From Uranotaenia lowii (Eukaryota; Arthropoda; Insecta; Diptera; Culicidae): DNA of 64,000 nt. The position numbers and the translations under genes are program-made. The stretch is from NCBI RefSeq assembly GCF_029784155.1, contig NC_073693.1:160934031-160998030 (forward strand). The letters are read 5' to 3'. This document shows positions 35,201 to 46,346 of this stretch, piece by piece; position 1 is the stretch's first letter; each line of letters starts with the position of its first letter. The notes under the pieces were generated by a model. The model searched no databases, was not told the origin of the DNA, and was given only the letters and a program-made list of their open reading frames with translations.

Positions 35201-35601
35201 AATCAATATGGGAGCCGAAAGAAGGGAAAAAAATGTGCACAGTTATTTGGAAAATCCATTGTAGTCTGCATCTAGGCTAGCTAAACAGCTGAAATTGCCA
35301 AGAAATACCGTATGGCGCGTTATAAAACGATATAAGGAAACATTTTCGATGTTTCGGAAGCCTCAAACCAATCATCGGAATGGAAATGTCGACCGGAAAC
35401 AGCGTGGTAAGATTATAAAGACGATTAAGAGGGATTCCAATCAGTCGGACCGTGGTTTAGCCAGAAAATCCGGTGCTACCCTTAGTACCGTGAGGCGAAT
35501 TCGACTCTGGGAAGAAATCAAGTCATATCGAGCTAGCAAATAGCCAAATCGTACCATAAAACAGAATAGTGTGGATAAAATCCGTGCTCGAAAACTATGA
35601 G

Positions 35602-36141
35602 GATATATTGACAGTTCGCGTTTAACGTGCGCCCTTCTCAAAAATCGATTCTGTTCTCCCATTTTTTTTTCCTGTTGGGGAGAGAGTCCACTGCGACCAT
35701 TAAGTTGATCTATTGTGGTATTACCCCGCGTTATTATTTTTACTTTGCTATGCTACTTGACACCCCTGCACTATTGGTTGAAGTTGCAGTTGTTTACCGG
35801 TAGCACTACGAGCACACACATAACTAGGTAGGATCTCCAAGTGCAATCTAAGTTCCCTTGAAAAGATCCATCCACATGCATGTGCTGCATCATTGAGGCG
35901 TACAATTCCAAGGTATACACGGCTAGCATTTCACTAATGCTAAAACCGCCAACCTTCATCACACTATGTGTGCCAGGTTATGTCACGACCGGGATTCGAT
36001 CTCATGAACGTTGGCTTAGAAGACAAGTATGCTATCCTCTAGGCCACGATCTGCTGGCCTGTTCTCCCATGGTTTGAGGTTATGGCTGAGGCCTCCTGCT
36101 AAGGTGGTGTTCGTGTAAAACTGTCAATATATTATATATCC
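35602..36141. mobile_element. 540-bp insertion bounded by imperfect inverted repeats
   Basis: AGGATATATTGACAGTT at the left edge faces AACTGTCAATATAT...ATATCCT at the right, just where the transposase reading frame is lost. A SINE lies inside. The 18-mer GAGGTTATGGCTGAGGCC at 36076 recurs at 36813, near the point where the transposase resumes, so at least two insertion or duplication events happened here. Confidence 0.4.
35810..36058 (-). mobile_element. SINE copy with intact tRNA-like head
   Basis: On the minus strand the head GTGGCCTAGAGGATAGC (A-box region) and CATGAGATCGAATCCCGG (B box) are followed by the same TGGCGGTTTTAGCATT body as the copy at 54955-55190. Box spacing fits an internal RNA polymerase III promoter. 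Confidence 0.65.
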
Positions 36142-36616
36142 TAATTGACAAATTCGCCCTGTGGAAAAGCGATACACAGATATCCTGTTTTGATTTTTAA
36201 GGATATTCAGGGGTGCCGAGTGCATTGATATTTGGAAAATTAATACATTTTTTTAATCGCATTGTTTTTGAAAAACTTTTTTCTTGAAAACTGGGAATTT
36301 ACAACTTTCCGACCGATTTCTTTTCAAATGTGAAGTTAAACGCATCATTTATCTGAACAAAATAACAACTGTATGTATCGCATACTTAAACGATGTAACT
36401 AATTATGTGTATATGTTTAAAATAGCCAGAGCATGTAGGCGATTATTTTTAAAGACAACATAGACGGGGCTCTAGTTAATTTACTTTTTTATCACAGTGA
36501 ATGATTTTGCCTTCGTTTAGAAGTTCGAAACAACTCTTTCTTTTATCTTAAAAGCAGTATACGAAAAAATATGTCAGATGTTCTAAATTCACCTTAAAAA
36601 TTCATTAGCAAAAGAT

Positions 36617-36682
36617 GAAATCATTACGGGACGTCCTTACATGGATGAAGTTAGCCATTTAAGGACGTCCCGTAATGATTTC
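36617..36682. repeat. 23-bp perfect hairpin
   Basis: GAAATCATTACGGGACGTCC TTA at 36617-36639 is exactly complementary to 36660-36682, with a 20-nt loop. It lies in the insertion that splits the transposase. Confidence 0.85.
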
Positions 36683-37647
36683 AAACGTTAAGCTGTTGAT
36701 AGTTAAAAAGTTTAATCAATTTTGAAAAATTATAATTAGTTTAAAGCAAGCAAATGCTGATTTTAGTAACACACGTAGCATCACTGTCGAGGCCGCCAGC
36801 AAATCAAAATTCGAGGTTATGGCTGAGGCCAATTTTTCGCTAATACTATCTTCGGTATATACCCTTATAAGACCAGGTGCTGAGCAAGTTCGATGGGTGT
36901 CTTCTGATGGACGATGAAGCCTATGTCAAGGCTAACTTCGGACAAATCCCAGGTCAAAAATTTTACTTGGCAACGGCTCGGAGGGATGTTCCAGCCAATT
37001 TCAAATTTGTTTTTGGCGACAAATTTGCAGGAAAATTTATAATTTGGCAGGGCATTTGCAGCTGTTGCAAGAAAACCAAAGATTGCTTTACAAATAAGAC
37101 AATGACGTCGGAATTATACCAAAAAGAGTGTCTCCTAAAACGAATTTTGCCGTTCATTCGATCAGTATGTTGGCCAGATTTGACCAGATTACAACAAAGT
37201 CGTTTAGAATGGTATGCAGAGAAAGGGGTCCAATTTGTTCCGAAAAACCTTAACCCAGCCAACTGCCTCCAGTTCCGCCCTATTGAAAAATACTGGGCAA
37301 TCATGAAGAGGAGACTCAAGGCAAAGCAAAAGGTTGTCAAAGAAATCTGTCAAATGAAGGCCTGGTAGAATAAGATCGCTAAAACAATGGGAGAAGAAGG
37401 TGTGCGCCACCTAATAAGCCATGTTACAGGAAAAATTCGAGAATTTCTTCCTAACCGTAACGAATAATTTTATCCGTATTTTTTTTTCTTAAAAGTATAA
37501 AGTAATAAAAGAAAACGCCACATTTGTATAAAAAAAGATCTTGAATTCAATAATAAATAACTGAAATACAGGCAATTGTTTTTGTTCCTATTCTATCTGA
37601 AGCTAGCTTAAATTTAAAAAAACAAATTCCAAAAACTTGCATGCAAC

Positions 37648-38306
37648 AAACTCGCATACAATCTACATGTATGTATGTATGTATGTATGTTTGACCCACC
37701 AGTGGCTGGTAGGTCTTTCGACCCGAGTCGGTACGGGAAGTCTCAATCGCAAATTCAAATATTGTTCATGCTTAACTCATCAACAATAATTGCAGCACAA
37801 CCAAGGGGTCCGTTACCACTGGTTTGGGACAGGTTTGACTCATCTTACTCCCTTCCAACTGTTCTAAACAAATAAAGAATCCTGAAAAGGTACCTAAGTA
37901 ACCTACTCAACATTCCAAATTTGCCGAGATACTCCGGCTGGCTTGAACCCACAATCCATTGTATATCAGTCTTCTGATCGTTTGATGTCCTGTCCATTCC
38001 CCCCACTAAACCCCACAATAGAGTTAAGCTATTTTTTAATATATTTAATCAAAAGATAAATATTTTACGTTTTCAATGCTTTACATCTTACCTTGTTACC
38101 ATGTACTTTTCCTTGTACCTGTACCTTCCTTGTAGGGACTATTCAAATATTAGGTAACGCGTTAGGGGGGAGGGGATTTAAGAGTTTGTTACGCTTTGTG
38201 AATTTTGTATAGAAAATCTTAACCGAATTTGTTACGTAGGGGGGAGGGGGGGTTGAAAACGATCGAAAATTGCGTTACGTAATATTAAACTCGCATACAA
38301 TCTACA
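37648..38306. repeat. 20-bp direct repeats flanking a 620-bp segment
   Basis: AAACTCGCATACAATCTACA at 37648-37667 is repeated exactly at 38287-38306. The enclosed DNA starts with a short TGTA microsatellite and ends with a MITE. The arrangement suggests a target-site duplication from an insertion, or an imperfect duplication; no retrotransposon protein is present. Confidence 0.6.
38145..38288. mobile_element. 144-bp MITE with GTAACGC ends
   Basis: AATATTAGGTAACGCGTT at the left, GCGTTACGTAATATT at the right, with two internal GGGGGGAGGGG tracts. Very short and non-coding. Confidence 0.6.
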
Positions 38307-38745
38307 GTGTACAAAACCGAAAAATAGAGTTTATTTAGAATCAAAAATTTGAACAAATCTTGAATCCAAGAGATGATACAATGTCCTTGTTCTACAGTTT
38401 GATTTTCGCTCTTTCAGTTGTTCACTAAAGAAAATTGTGCATTTTTTTCGAGTACATGCCCTATTCAATCAAGCTTAGCTTTAAGCTTAACTAACCGAAT
38501 ACAGTTTTTTTCTGTTTGTGGTCATCTCTAAAGATTTGCATTAATAATTGCAATCGTTTTAATCATCTGTTTGTTTTTTTTTTCTGTAAGTGTGATTTTT
38601 TAAGAATCAATTTTGGATACCCTAGCTTCGCCCACAGCATAAGTATTTGTTCATTACAGCACTGTACTATTCTAATATCACATTTTTTGTCACCTGCTCG
38701 TCCTTTGCCCGATATTCCACAGTAAACGCGCCCAATTTGAAATTT

Positions 38746-39825
38746 ATGCTGCTGCTACTACTGCTAGCGATCCGGTCGAGAACATCCGAAGCCATCTATA
38801 GTGGGAATGATTTTTACTGCAGCAATCGTTCCTGCCCGAGTGGGATGGGCAACATCGCTTGTAACTGTGGCCCGGAGCCTATCAAGTTCGATCCCAAGTG
38901 TAAATCTCCCACTTTATTGCCAATGGATAAGGAATCGCGGGACTTCATCGTCCATCAGCACAATTTGAAGCGAAGTTTGCTAGCCAGAGGGGCTCTGCCG
39001 CCACATAAGCCAGCCGCCCGAATGATCGAAATGGTAAATACATTAGAGCGACGCAGATGTGACAAGAGATGTCAAGAGGTGAGCTCAAAAAAAAACCTTT
39101 AACTATTCCAGACATACAGTGACGAGTTGGCATACGCTGCCTGTTGCAATATAAAAACATGCAATTATGGCCACGACCGTTGCCGGAGCACCTTGCAATT
39201 TCCATCGGCCGGACAAAATATTGCTGCGAAAGTTTACTGCCCCAGGACCACTATCATGACACAGCCGACTCCGCTGGATATCGTCCAAAGCATCATCGAT
39301 GTTTGGTTCAACGAGTACAAAGTGACATCGCCGAATTACACCGATTCATATCCCATGAACTACAAAGGGTAAATATATGTTTAGCCCTTAGATCAGATTG
39401 AAAGATTTACGCCCTACGGAACAGGTATAGGCAACTGTTTTAAAAGTGTTCCATTCATTTTTGAGCTTATACTATTACATGACAAAAACTCTAGACACAG
39501 TAGCTAACCTTCCTTGAAAAAGTAATGATTTTTTATCAGTCCACAGATTGGCCACTTTACGGTGTTCGTCAACGACAAGGTGACACAAATTGGGTGCTGC
39601 TTTGCTCGCTACGAGGTGGATCCGGATGATCTGCCTTTCATACCTAGCAACGTAAAAGAGGGAGTACCCTGCCAAAACTATTACTTTGTGTGCAACTACT
39701 CGTACACCAACTATTACAAGGAGGCATCCTATATCAAAAGTGATAAGCCAGCCACAAAGTGCGAATCCACATCCACCTATACGGGATTGTGTGGCGTTGC
39801 AGACCAATCAAGTGTTAAAGAATAA
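38746..39825 (+). CDS. CAP-superfamily (antigen-5-like) secreted protein, complete, three exons
   Basis: Exons 38746-39033, 39112-39368 and 39540-39825 splice at GT-AG sites (introns 78 and 171 bp; phases 0 and 2) into 276 residues. The start at 38746 is chosen because it gives a signal peptide, MLLLLLLAIRSRTSEA. The donor at 39034 (ATG|GTAAAT) is preferred over one at 39079 because it joins AARMIEM to TYSDELAYAA, the expected family sequence, and avoids a 33-bp intron. Visible landmarks: an N-terminal Cys cluster (YCSNRSCPSG, IACNCGPEPIKFDPKC); HQHNLKR; CRSTLQFPSAGQNIA; the CAP1 motif IGHFTVFVND; the CAP2 motif YYFVCNYSYTN; and C-terminal Cys residues. Proteins of this family are secreted and found in salivary glands, venom and reproductive tissue; their targets are often unknown. 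Exact role here cannot be told. AATAAA overlaps the stop codon (39821-39826). All landmark residues are present, so the gene looks functional. Confidence 0.9.
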
Positions 39826-40108
39826 ATCGGCAGTGAGAAAGTTCGAACAATTCACGATATGTTTGGTTTTGATTTTTTATCACTATCCTTTATCATTCGA
39901 AGGCAACTCGAAAAATTACAAAGCTTGTCGAAACAAATCAAAGATATGGGGATTGTGTTTTATTATCTGGTAAGTTTGCGCCGGATGTTTCAAAAAATTG
40001 AAAGTTGAGTTCATTTTTACGACATAAAAAATGATTCTGATTTCTAAATATTTAATTTTTTGAGTTCGAACCGAACCGTTAATTTCTTTTGTAAATAAAA
40101 TAAAACCA

Positions 40109-40569
40109 TACTTTAGGATTTTGTTGATATTGTTCGGTGAAATAAATGACTATGTACTTTGTTCTTTGACGTTTCGATTTACTGTTATTTTTCAATCATC
40201 TTCAGATCTATAATAAAAAATTTAAAAAATAATTAAACTACCTATAACATGAATTACAATACTGCTCGTACACTAATTTCTATTCCCCTATATATCCGCA
40301 TGGGGCCTCAGAATTAGACTGATCTCGATCAGCAATTGGCGCAGTGTTTCTTGGTGGTGGTTTTGCATTCTCGAAGCTTCTGTAGCAAAGGAATAGAAAT
40401 TAGTGTACGAGCAGTATTGTAATTCATGTTATAAGTAGTTGAATTAATTGTTTAAATATTTTATTATAGATCTGAAGATGATTGAAAAATAACAGTAAAT
40501 CGAAACGTAAAAGAACAAAGTACATAGTCATTTATTTCAACGAACAATATCAACAAAATCCTAAAGTAT
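40109..40569. mobile_element. foldback element with about 180-bp near-perfect arms
   Basis: Left arm 40109-40287 (ATACTTTAGGATTTTGTTGA ...) and right arm 40390-40569 are inverted copies with only scattered differences, around a 100-bp unique centre. It lies about 280 bp 3' of the CAP gene. Arm identity implies recent origin or gene conversion. Confidence 0.85.
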
Positions 40570-41280
40570 AATCAAACGGTGATCGAAACACGCCGAAAAA
40601 TAAAACCATATTTCAATGCTACATAACTCCTAATTTTTCAACGATAATGAGAAAATAAAGTGGCCAATAAGTCCTTTAAGAGATATGAAAGAAGTAATGA
40701 CCACAAATCTTTTGTTTTTGTATCGAAAACAAACAATGGTCGAACAATTGCACTCAAATATACAGGTAGCGCGCGCTCCTTTAATCTTGGGAACAAAATA
40801 CTGATCGAAACAGGTAAAAATTCCTACTTTTTTGTGCTTTGTAGAGTGTTTGCAGCAAAACTGACATTTCAAGTTTTAACCAATAATTTAATACTGTATT
40901 CGTTTATGCTCAGTTTTGCACCAGGTACTATCAGGGAGAAAACGAAAATTTTAGTTTTCTCAACTTTTTTACCAACAATTGCAAAAAAAAACAATGTTCA
41001 TACAGTTTCATTTTAAATTCTATGGAAATGAGATTCTTACGCCCCACAACTCAAGCCTCAAACTCTCATAACTTTTAAAACAGATAATTTTTTTTGGTTC
41101 GAATTTCCTGTCAAAGATGTATCAAGTATTACATCATCCTACGAAATTTGATGTTTCCTAAATCAAAATTGAACAAAAGGATTTTTGAAAAAAAATTAAC
41201 ATCGGTTTCGAAAGTTATCGCGAGTTACAAGATTTAAATAACATGTTTTAAAAAAATCTAGACGAGTTTTCCGAACAGGA

Positions 41281-42000
41281 GAGCATATCAAAATGACAAC
41301 TCAAACCCATCTCAGAGAAACATTATAATCTTATTCAGATATAGTTTTGATATCAAAATCTTCGTTATTGTCATTTCGAAAAACAAAATTATTTCATTTG
41401 ATACAAACAGTTATTTTTCCTACCTCAATTTACCTGCTTCCAAAGCTATTATTGGAAATCTGAAGCTTTCATTCCAATACATCTGCTCTTTAGTAGCGTG
41501 CACGCTTCTTAACTGACAGGTCGAGGTTCGAATCTCCTGACCCAAACTTTTTAGAGTTGTACAAGTTTGGAACAATACATAAAGAGAAATACATGGCGAG
41601 AGATAAGAAACCTTGCATACAAGTACTTGATTCCAAAGCAAACCCGATTCGGAGAGCATATCAAAATTGTTACACAAACCCATCTCAACGAGATATTATT
41701 AACCTATTCAGATATATGTAGCTTTGATATCATAATCTTCGATTTGGTCTTTTCGAAAAAAAATGATTATATCTAAATTGATACAATCAGTGGTTTTTTC
41801 TGTCGGGCAAACAAATACTTCGAAAACTTTTATTGGAAGTTTGAAGGTCGCGTGCCCGCCTCTCAACCTGCAGGTCAAGGTTCGAATCTCTTGGCTGGTA
41901 CCCGAACTTTTCAAGAATTGTTCAAGTTGGAAACAATGCATGAAAGTTTGGGTACAAGTCAGGAGGTAGTCCAACATTGCATACAAGTAATGCGTGTAAG
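41281..42000 (+). repeat. two tandem SINE-like units with tRNA-type B boxes
   Basis: GAGCATATCAAAAT begins each unit (41281 and 41656, period about 375 bp). Each has CATCTCA, a TTCGAAAAA stretch, a degenerate tRNA-like segment and the B box GAGGTTCGAATCTCC (about 41523) or AAGGTTCGAATCTC (about 41877). The units differ by about 20-25 percent. Full tRNA folds are not possible. Confidence 0.6.
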
Positions 42001-42371
42001 ACTAAAATTGCATCATTGCATAGTTTGTATTCAAGATTCGTATTTTTGCATAATATAATCTACATATATAATGCTATCAAGATATAATCTTGATATAATG
42101 CTATCAATGGGTGATATAATTTAGTTATGCTTGCATAGACTTTCTGTTATAATTCGAGATATTATAACATGTTAACGCGCTCGTCACTGAGTGTCCTCAT
42201 TAGGGTGGCCAATGAATATATGAGAAAAACTGAGCTGTGCAAAGTTTCAGCTCAATCGGACATGATTTAGGGGTACCTCAAAGCGCTCAACATTCCTGTT
42301 AATTTTACCCTCAAAGATTACCAAAAAAAAATGAACCAATTTATTTTTTATTCGGTAAACTTAGGATTTAA

Positions 42372-42428
42372 AAACTTTAAAAGTACTTTTTAATCTCTAA
42401 TGATCACGTAAATCATCACTAACATTAT
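42372..42428. repeat. left copy of a long target-site duplication
   Basis: The stretch AAACTTTAAAAGTAC, TTTTTAATCTCTAATG, ACGTAAATCATCACTAAC lies immediately before the Jockey element. It recurs after its poly(A) tail at 46333-46346 and continues at 47231-47275, where a pogo-like element splits the second copy at the TA. Confidence 0.65.
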
Positions 42429-42609
42429 CCACTTCCATCTGTACCGTTGAGCCGTCAACACGTACGCCGGAGCATCGTATCGTTGCTGTGTACCTGCAGG
42501 AACATTTTTACATTATTTATTTTTTCCTTACCTGTTTTTCAATCAGCACTTTTCAGTGCTAAAATTGTTTTTATTTCTTTTATTCATATTTTTCTCTTTC
42601 CTTTCCACC

Positions 42610-44040
42610 ATGGGGAAGTCTTCGGCCGGTTCAAGGGCCGGAAGAAAACGGATTGCCGAACCTAATTCAGGTCCATCGCCCAAAAAAGTTGAAATTTCCA
42701 ATTCATTCGATGTCCTTCATAACATCGGTGATGAGGAAATATTCATATTTAATTCTGATAAGAGTACTAAGAAACCTTCTTCTTCTTATACTCTTAAAAA
42801 CGAAAAGGTTCCACCAATTACGGTCACAATTCCTGACTTCAATGCCTTTCGGAAAGAAATCGTCACGTCCGTCAAGGATGTGAAGATTTCTTTTCAGATC
42901 GGTCGAAGGGGAACTGCTCGTATTTTGGCGGAATCTTTTAATGATTTTCAAACAATTTTAAATTATTTGAATAATAAAAAACATCAATTTTTTACTTACG
43001 ACACTAGAAGTGATCGTCTATTTAAAGTTGTACTTCGTGGTCTCACCGGCGATCAGACACCGGATGAGATCAAAACTGAATTAAATTCTTTGTTAGGTTT
43101 TTCTTCGATTCAAGTAATTCAAATGAGGAAAAGAACCAACACGAATAATATCAGTAGTGTTGGTTGTGTTCCTGAGCTTTATTTGATCCATTTTAAAAAG
43201 GATCAAGTTAATAATTTGCAAATTCTTGAAAAGGCTCGTCTTATGTTTCATTGTCGAGTCAAATTCGAACCTTTTCGAAAATCTTCAACCAATTTCCTTC
43301 AAAATATTACGCAATGTCGTCGTTGTCAAGCTTTTTGTCACGGCACTAAAAATTGTAGAATGAATGCCAGATGCATGCTTTGCGGCTCATTCGATCATGA
43401 AAAATCTAAATGCCTTTATGGTGGTGATAAACCAAAAACAGAATTTTTCAAGTGTGCAAATTGCGCAGGTAATCATTCCTCGAATTCGCTAGACTGTCCC
43501 ATCAGGGCAAAAATTATTGCTTCTAGGAAAAATCCCAAAGTTTCCAGAAAAGTTTCTTCTCCTCCTTCCTCTTTTTCGTCTTCACACATCGGGCCGGCAA
43601 ACAACCTGCCTGTTCGCATTCAGCCTCGGTCTACATTGGAATCACGGCTGGGTAATACCCGAAGTGATTTTAATGTTACCTGTGCTGAATCTGCGCCACA
43701 GACTCGTTGTTTATCGTTCTCAGAGGTGGTTGAAAATGGGTTGCCCTCTCCAGGCATAACTAATAAAAATGGGAAAAAACCAAGTCTCAACGTTCATGCG
43801 AAGGCTTGGGAAAATCCCCGAAATTCAAATACTTGTTCTTCTCCTTCATTTTCTGATCCTAACAATTTTGTTGATTTGGGTGAGATTACTGAGGAAAAAT
43901 TAAAATGTTTGCATCAAAATTTAATGGAAATGATGCAACTTATGTTGAAAGCAAATTCAATGTTTGAAGCTTTCCAAACTTCTTTTAATTATGCTAACAA
44001 AATTATTATGACTTTACGATTCCCTCATGGATCCAAATAG
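42610..44040 (+). CDS. Jockey ORF1 (gag-like nucleic-acid-binding protein), intact
   Basis: I start at ATG 42610 (ACCATGG, MGKSSAGSRAGRKRIAEP) rather than the upstream ATG at 42556, which would add a hydrophobic leader not expected in this family. The protein is 476 residues. The central part (TVTIPDFNAFRKE, VVLRGLTGDQTPDEIKTELN) is the RRM-like domain typical of Jockey gag, followed by three zinc knuckles: CRRCQAFCHGTKNC and CMLCGSFDHEKSKC (both C-x2-C-x4-H-x4-C) and CANCAGNHSSNSLDC (C-x2-C-x3-H-x6-C). A Ser/Pro-rich tail and a C-terminal helical stretch (LHQNLMEMMQLMLKANSMF) complete it. It would coat element RNA. Its stop overlaps the start of ORF2 by 14 bases, the usual Jockey arrangement for coupled translation. 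Confidence 0.85.
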   Translation: MGKSSAGSRAGRKRIAEPNSGPSPKKVEISNSFDVLHNIGDEEIFIFNSDKSTKKPSSSYTLKNEKVPPITVTIPDFNAFRKEIVTSVKDVKISFQIGRRGTARILAESFNDFQTILNYLNNKKHQFFTYDTRSDRLFKVVLRGLTGDQTPDEIKTELNSLLGFSSIQVIQMRKRTNTNNISSVGCVPELYLIHFKKDQVNNLQILEKARLMFHCRVKFEPFRKSSTNFLQNITQCRRCQAFCHGTKNCRMNARCMLCGSFDHEKSKCLYGGDKPKTEFFKCANCAGNHSSNSLDCPIRAKIIASRKNPKVSRKVSSPPSSFSSSHIGPANNLPVRIQPRSTLESRLGNTRSDFNVTCAESAPQTRCLSFSEVVENGLPSPGITNKNGKKPSLNVHAKAWENPRNSNTCSSPSFSDPNNFVDLGEITEEKLKCLHQNLMEMMQLMLKANSMFEAFQTSFNYANKIIMTLRFPHGSK

Positions 44041-46160
44041 ATGTTTAAATATTATGAATTGGAATGCTAGATCTTTGCTGGCTAACCAAGATGAATTCTT
44101 TTTATTTTTGAAAACTCAAAACATACATATTGCTGCCATCACTGAAACTTTTTTAAAGCCAGACAATAACTTGAAAAGCAATGCTTTCTTTAAAATTTTG
44201 CGAAATGATCGACTTGATCGACAAGGTGGGGGTGTAGCTATTGTCATCAATAGTCGTCTCAAATTTAGACTTCTTTCTTCTTTCAATACAAAAGTCTTAG
44301 AAACAATTGGAATTGAATTAGAAACTTCTATGGGGAAAATTATAATTGTTGCCGCATATTTGCCTTTTCAATGCAGCGGTGAACAGAAAAATTTTTTGAA
44401 GGGAGATTTACAAAAACTCACCAGAAATAAATCTAATTTTTTTATTATTGGTGACTTTAATGCAAAACACCGATCTTGGAATAATATTTCATCAAATTCA
44501 AATGGGAATATTTTATTTAATGACTGCTCTGCAGGTTATTACACTGTTGAATATCCTAGTGGGCACACTTGTTTCTCTTCAATAAGAAATCCCTCCACAA
44601 TTGATTTGGTTCTAACGGATTTAGGCAATAGTCAATTAATTACTCATGCGGACCTCGATTCAGACCATCTTACAGTAACTTTTTCTTTATCCCAAAGTCC
44701 CATTGAAAACCCTTTGAAATCAACTTTTAACTTTCGAAAAGCTGGCTGGGAGTGATATAGGAATTCAATAGAAGATATTGATTTGGCTATAGAACATTTG
44801 ACAACTTCAATAGTCAATGCTAAAGCCACATCAATACCCAAAGTAAAACATAAATTTTATCAACCTTTGATCCATGATGATCTTCAGTTTTTGATACGAC
44901 AGAAAAACATTCGTCGACGCCAATATCAAGGAACTAGGGATCCTTATTTAAAAATTTATTTATTGCGACCTTCAAAAAGAGATCAAACGTCGTTTAAATT
45001 TTGTTCGTAACGAAAATTTGGCAAAAGCAGTTGAGGGCATAAAAACCAACTCAAAGCCATTTTGGAAATTAACTAAAATTCTGAAAAAGCCCCAGAAGCC
45101 AATTCCTACTTTGAAAGATGGAGATAAACTTCTTTTTTTCCTGATGAACAATTTGGTTTTCGTCGTGGACATTCTACTACACATCAACTTTTGAGTGTAA
45201 CTAACATGATTAACGCTAGCAAATCTGAAGGTTTAGCTCGATTTGATTTTCCCGTATATCTCACCAAAATTATACAAAATTATTTGACTAGCCGAACCTT
45301 ACAAGTAAACTATCAAAATTCATGCTCTGAAAGGACACCGATTAGCTGGTGTCCCTCAGGGTAGTATACTTGGGCCAATTTTATACAATATTTTCACTTC
45401 TGATCTTCCTGATGTACCAGAAGGAAAAGGTAGAAGATTATTTGCTGATGATACTTTGCTTTCAGCCAAAGGTCGAAATTTACGGTTGGTACGCAGTAGA
45501 TTGCAACAAAATTTAAATTCCTTTTTGAATTACTTGAAAATGTAGAAAATTTCTCCTAACGCTTCCAAAACTCAACTTATTATATTTACCCATAAGCCAA
45601 GAGCTCAATTTTTAAAACCTAATGAAAATCATTCCATAACTTTTAATGAGGTTTCATTAGAATGTTCTGATCACGTGAAGTACTTGGGACTTACACTTGA
45701 TCGGAATCTTACTTTTAAAAATCACATTGAAGATACTCAATCTAAATGTAATAAATATACTAAATCTCTTTATTCTCTCATCAACAGGAAATCCCGACTG
45801 TGCCTTAAGAATAAGATGCTTATTTATAAGCAAGTGTTTCGACCAGCGATAATGTATGCAGTTCCGATTTGGTCTAGCTACTGCGGGACGAGGAAGAAAG
45901 CCATCCAGAGGATTCAGAACAAGGTTCTGAAACTGATTTTGCGGCTTCCACCTCGGCACAGCACCGAAGATCTTCATCGGATGTCGGGCATTGAATCGAT
46001 CGAAGAGATGGCCAACAAAATCATCTACAACTTCAGAGGCAAATCGATGCAGTCTTCCATCGCAGAGATTCGTTCTCTTTATAATAAGTATTATTTTAGG
46101 ATAGTGTTTAGTTTTAAGTTTAAAATATTTTTGCCATTACAGGATGTTCTCCTGCATTAA
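44027..46160 (+). pseudogene. Jockey ORF2 (endonuclease + reverse transcriptase), inactivated
   Basis: The endonuclease half (44027-44752) is intact: MNWNARSLL, AAITETFL, FFIIGDFNAKH, TIDLVLTDLG and LDSDHLTVTF carry the expected catalytic Asn, Glu, Asp and His. A TGA at 44753 ends the frame. Further on the frame shifts near 44965, the RT fingers are partly deleted (KDGDK joins directly to FPDEQFGFRRGHSTTHQL), the stretch between SKSEGL and ARFDFPVYL is missing, and a TAG lies at about 45544. The palm motifs GVPQGSILGP and LFADDTLLSA survive in shifted frames. The thumb/C-terminal part is open at 45675-46160. RNase H is absent, as usual for Jockey. Confidence 0.85.
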
Positions 46161-46346
46161 ATACTTGATTGCGCTCAGCAAATTTAAATCTTATAAATAA
46201 ATTTTTATTATCTAGTTACCTATAGGGCTCTGAACAGTTCATTATTGAGCTGAACACCTAATTTAATTTAATAATGTAATATAAATGTAATGATGAATTG
46301 ATACAAATAAAGACATATTTAAAAAAAAATTCAAACTTTAAAAGTA

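Larger units (their letters stand above)
35208..37467 (+). pseudogene. mariner-superfamily (DD37E-like) transposase, broken in two
   Basis: The 5' part (35208-about 35600) starts MGAERREKNVHSYLENPL, has a TAG at codon 19, then the helix-turn-helix half (LAKQLKLPRNTVWRVIKRYK; later SNQSDRGLARKSGATLSTVR). The 3' part (about 36865-37467) holds the catalytic region: CLLMDDEAYVKANF with the first Asp, IIWQGICSC, then WPDLTRL with the second Asp, FVPKNLNPANC and RPIEKYWAIMKRR with the Glu. Only 35 residues separate second Asp and Glu, against 37 in the ITmD37E elements it most resembles; the difference fits a two-residue deletion after PDL. A TAG follows QMKAW, and the frame goes on to REFLPNRNE and TAA. 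About 1.26 kb of inserted DNA separates the halves. The element is dead; family name is inferred from motifs and spacing. Confidence 0.8.
42429..46331 (+). mobile_element. near full-length Jockey-clade retrotransposon
   Basis: Two overlapping ORFs, an untranslated leader of about 180 bp, AATAAA at 46306 and a terminal A-run at about 46321-46329 define a plus-strand Jockey/Juan-like element of about 3.9 kb. ORF1 is intact; ORF2 is damaged. The flanks are duplicated host sequence of roughly 55 bp, long for this clade, and somewhat diverged, so the insertion is not recent. Confidence 0.8.

Noticed and set aside
39034..39111. Reading CAP exon 1 on to 39078 with a 33-bp intron
   Set aside because: 33 bp is too short for a normal dipteran intron, and the extra residues disrupt the conserved AARM-x-DELAY join; the donor at 39034 restores it.
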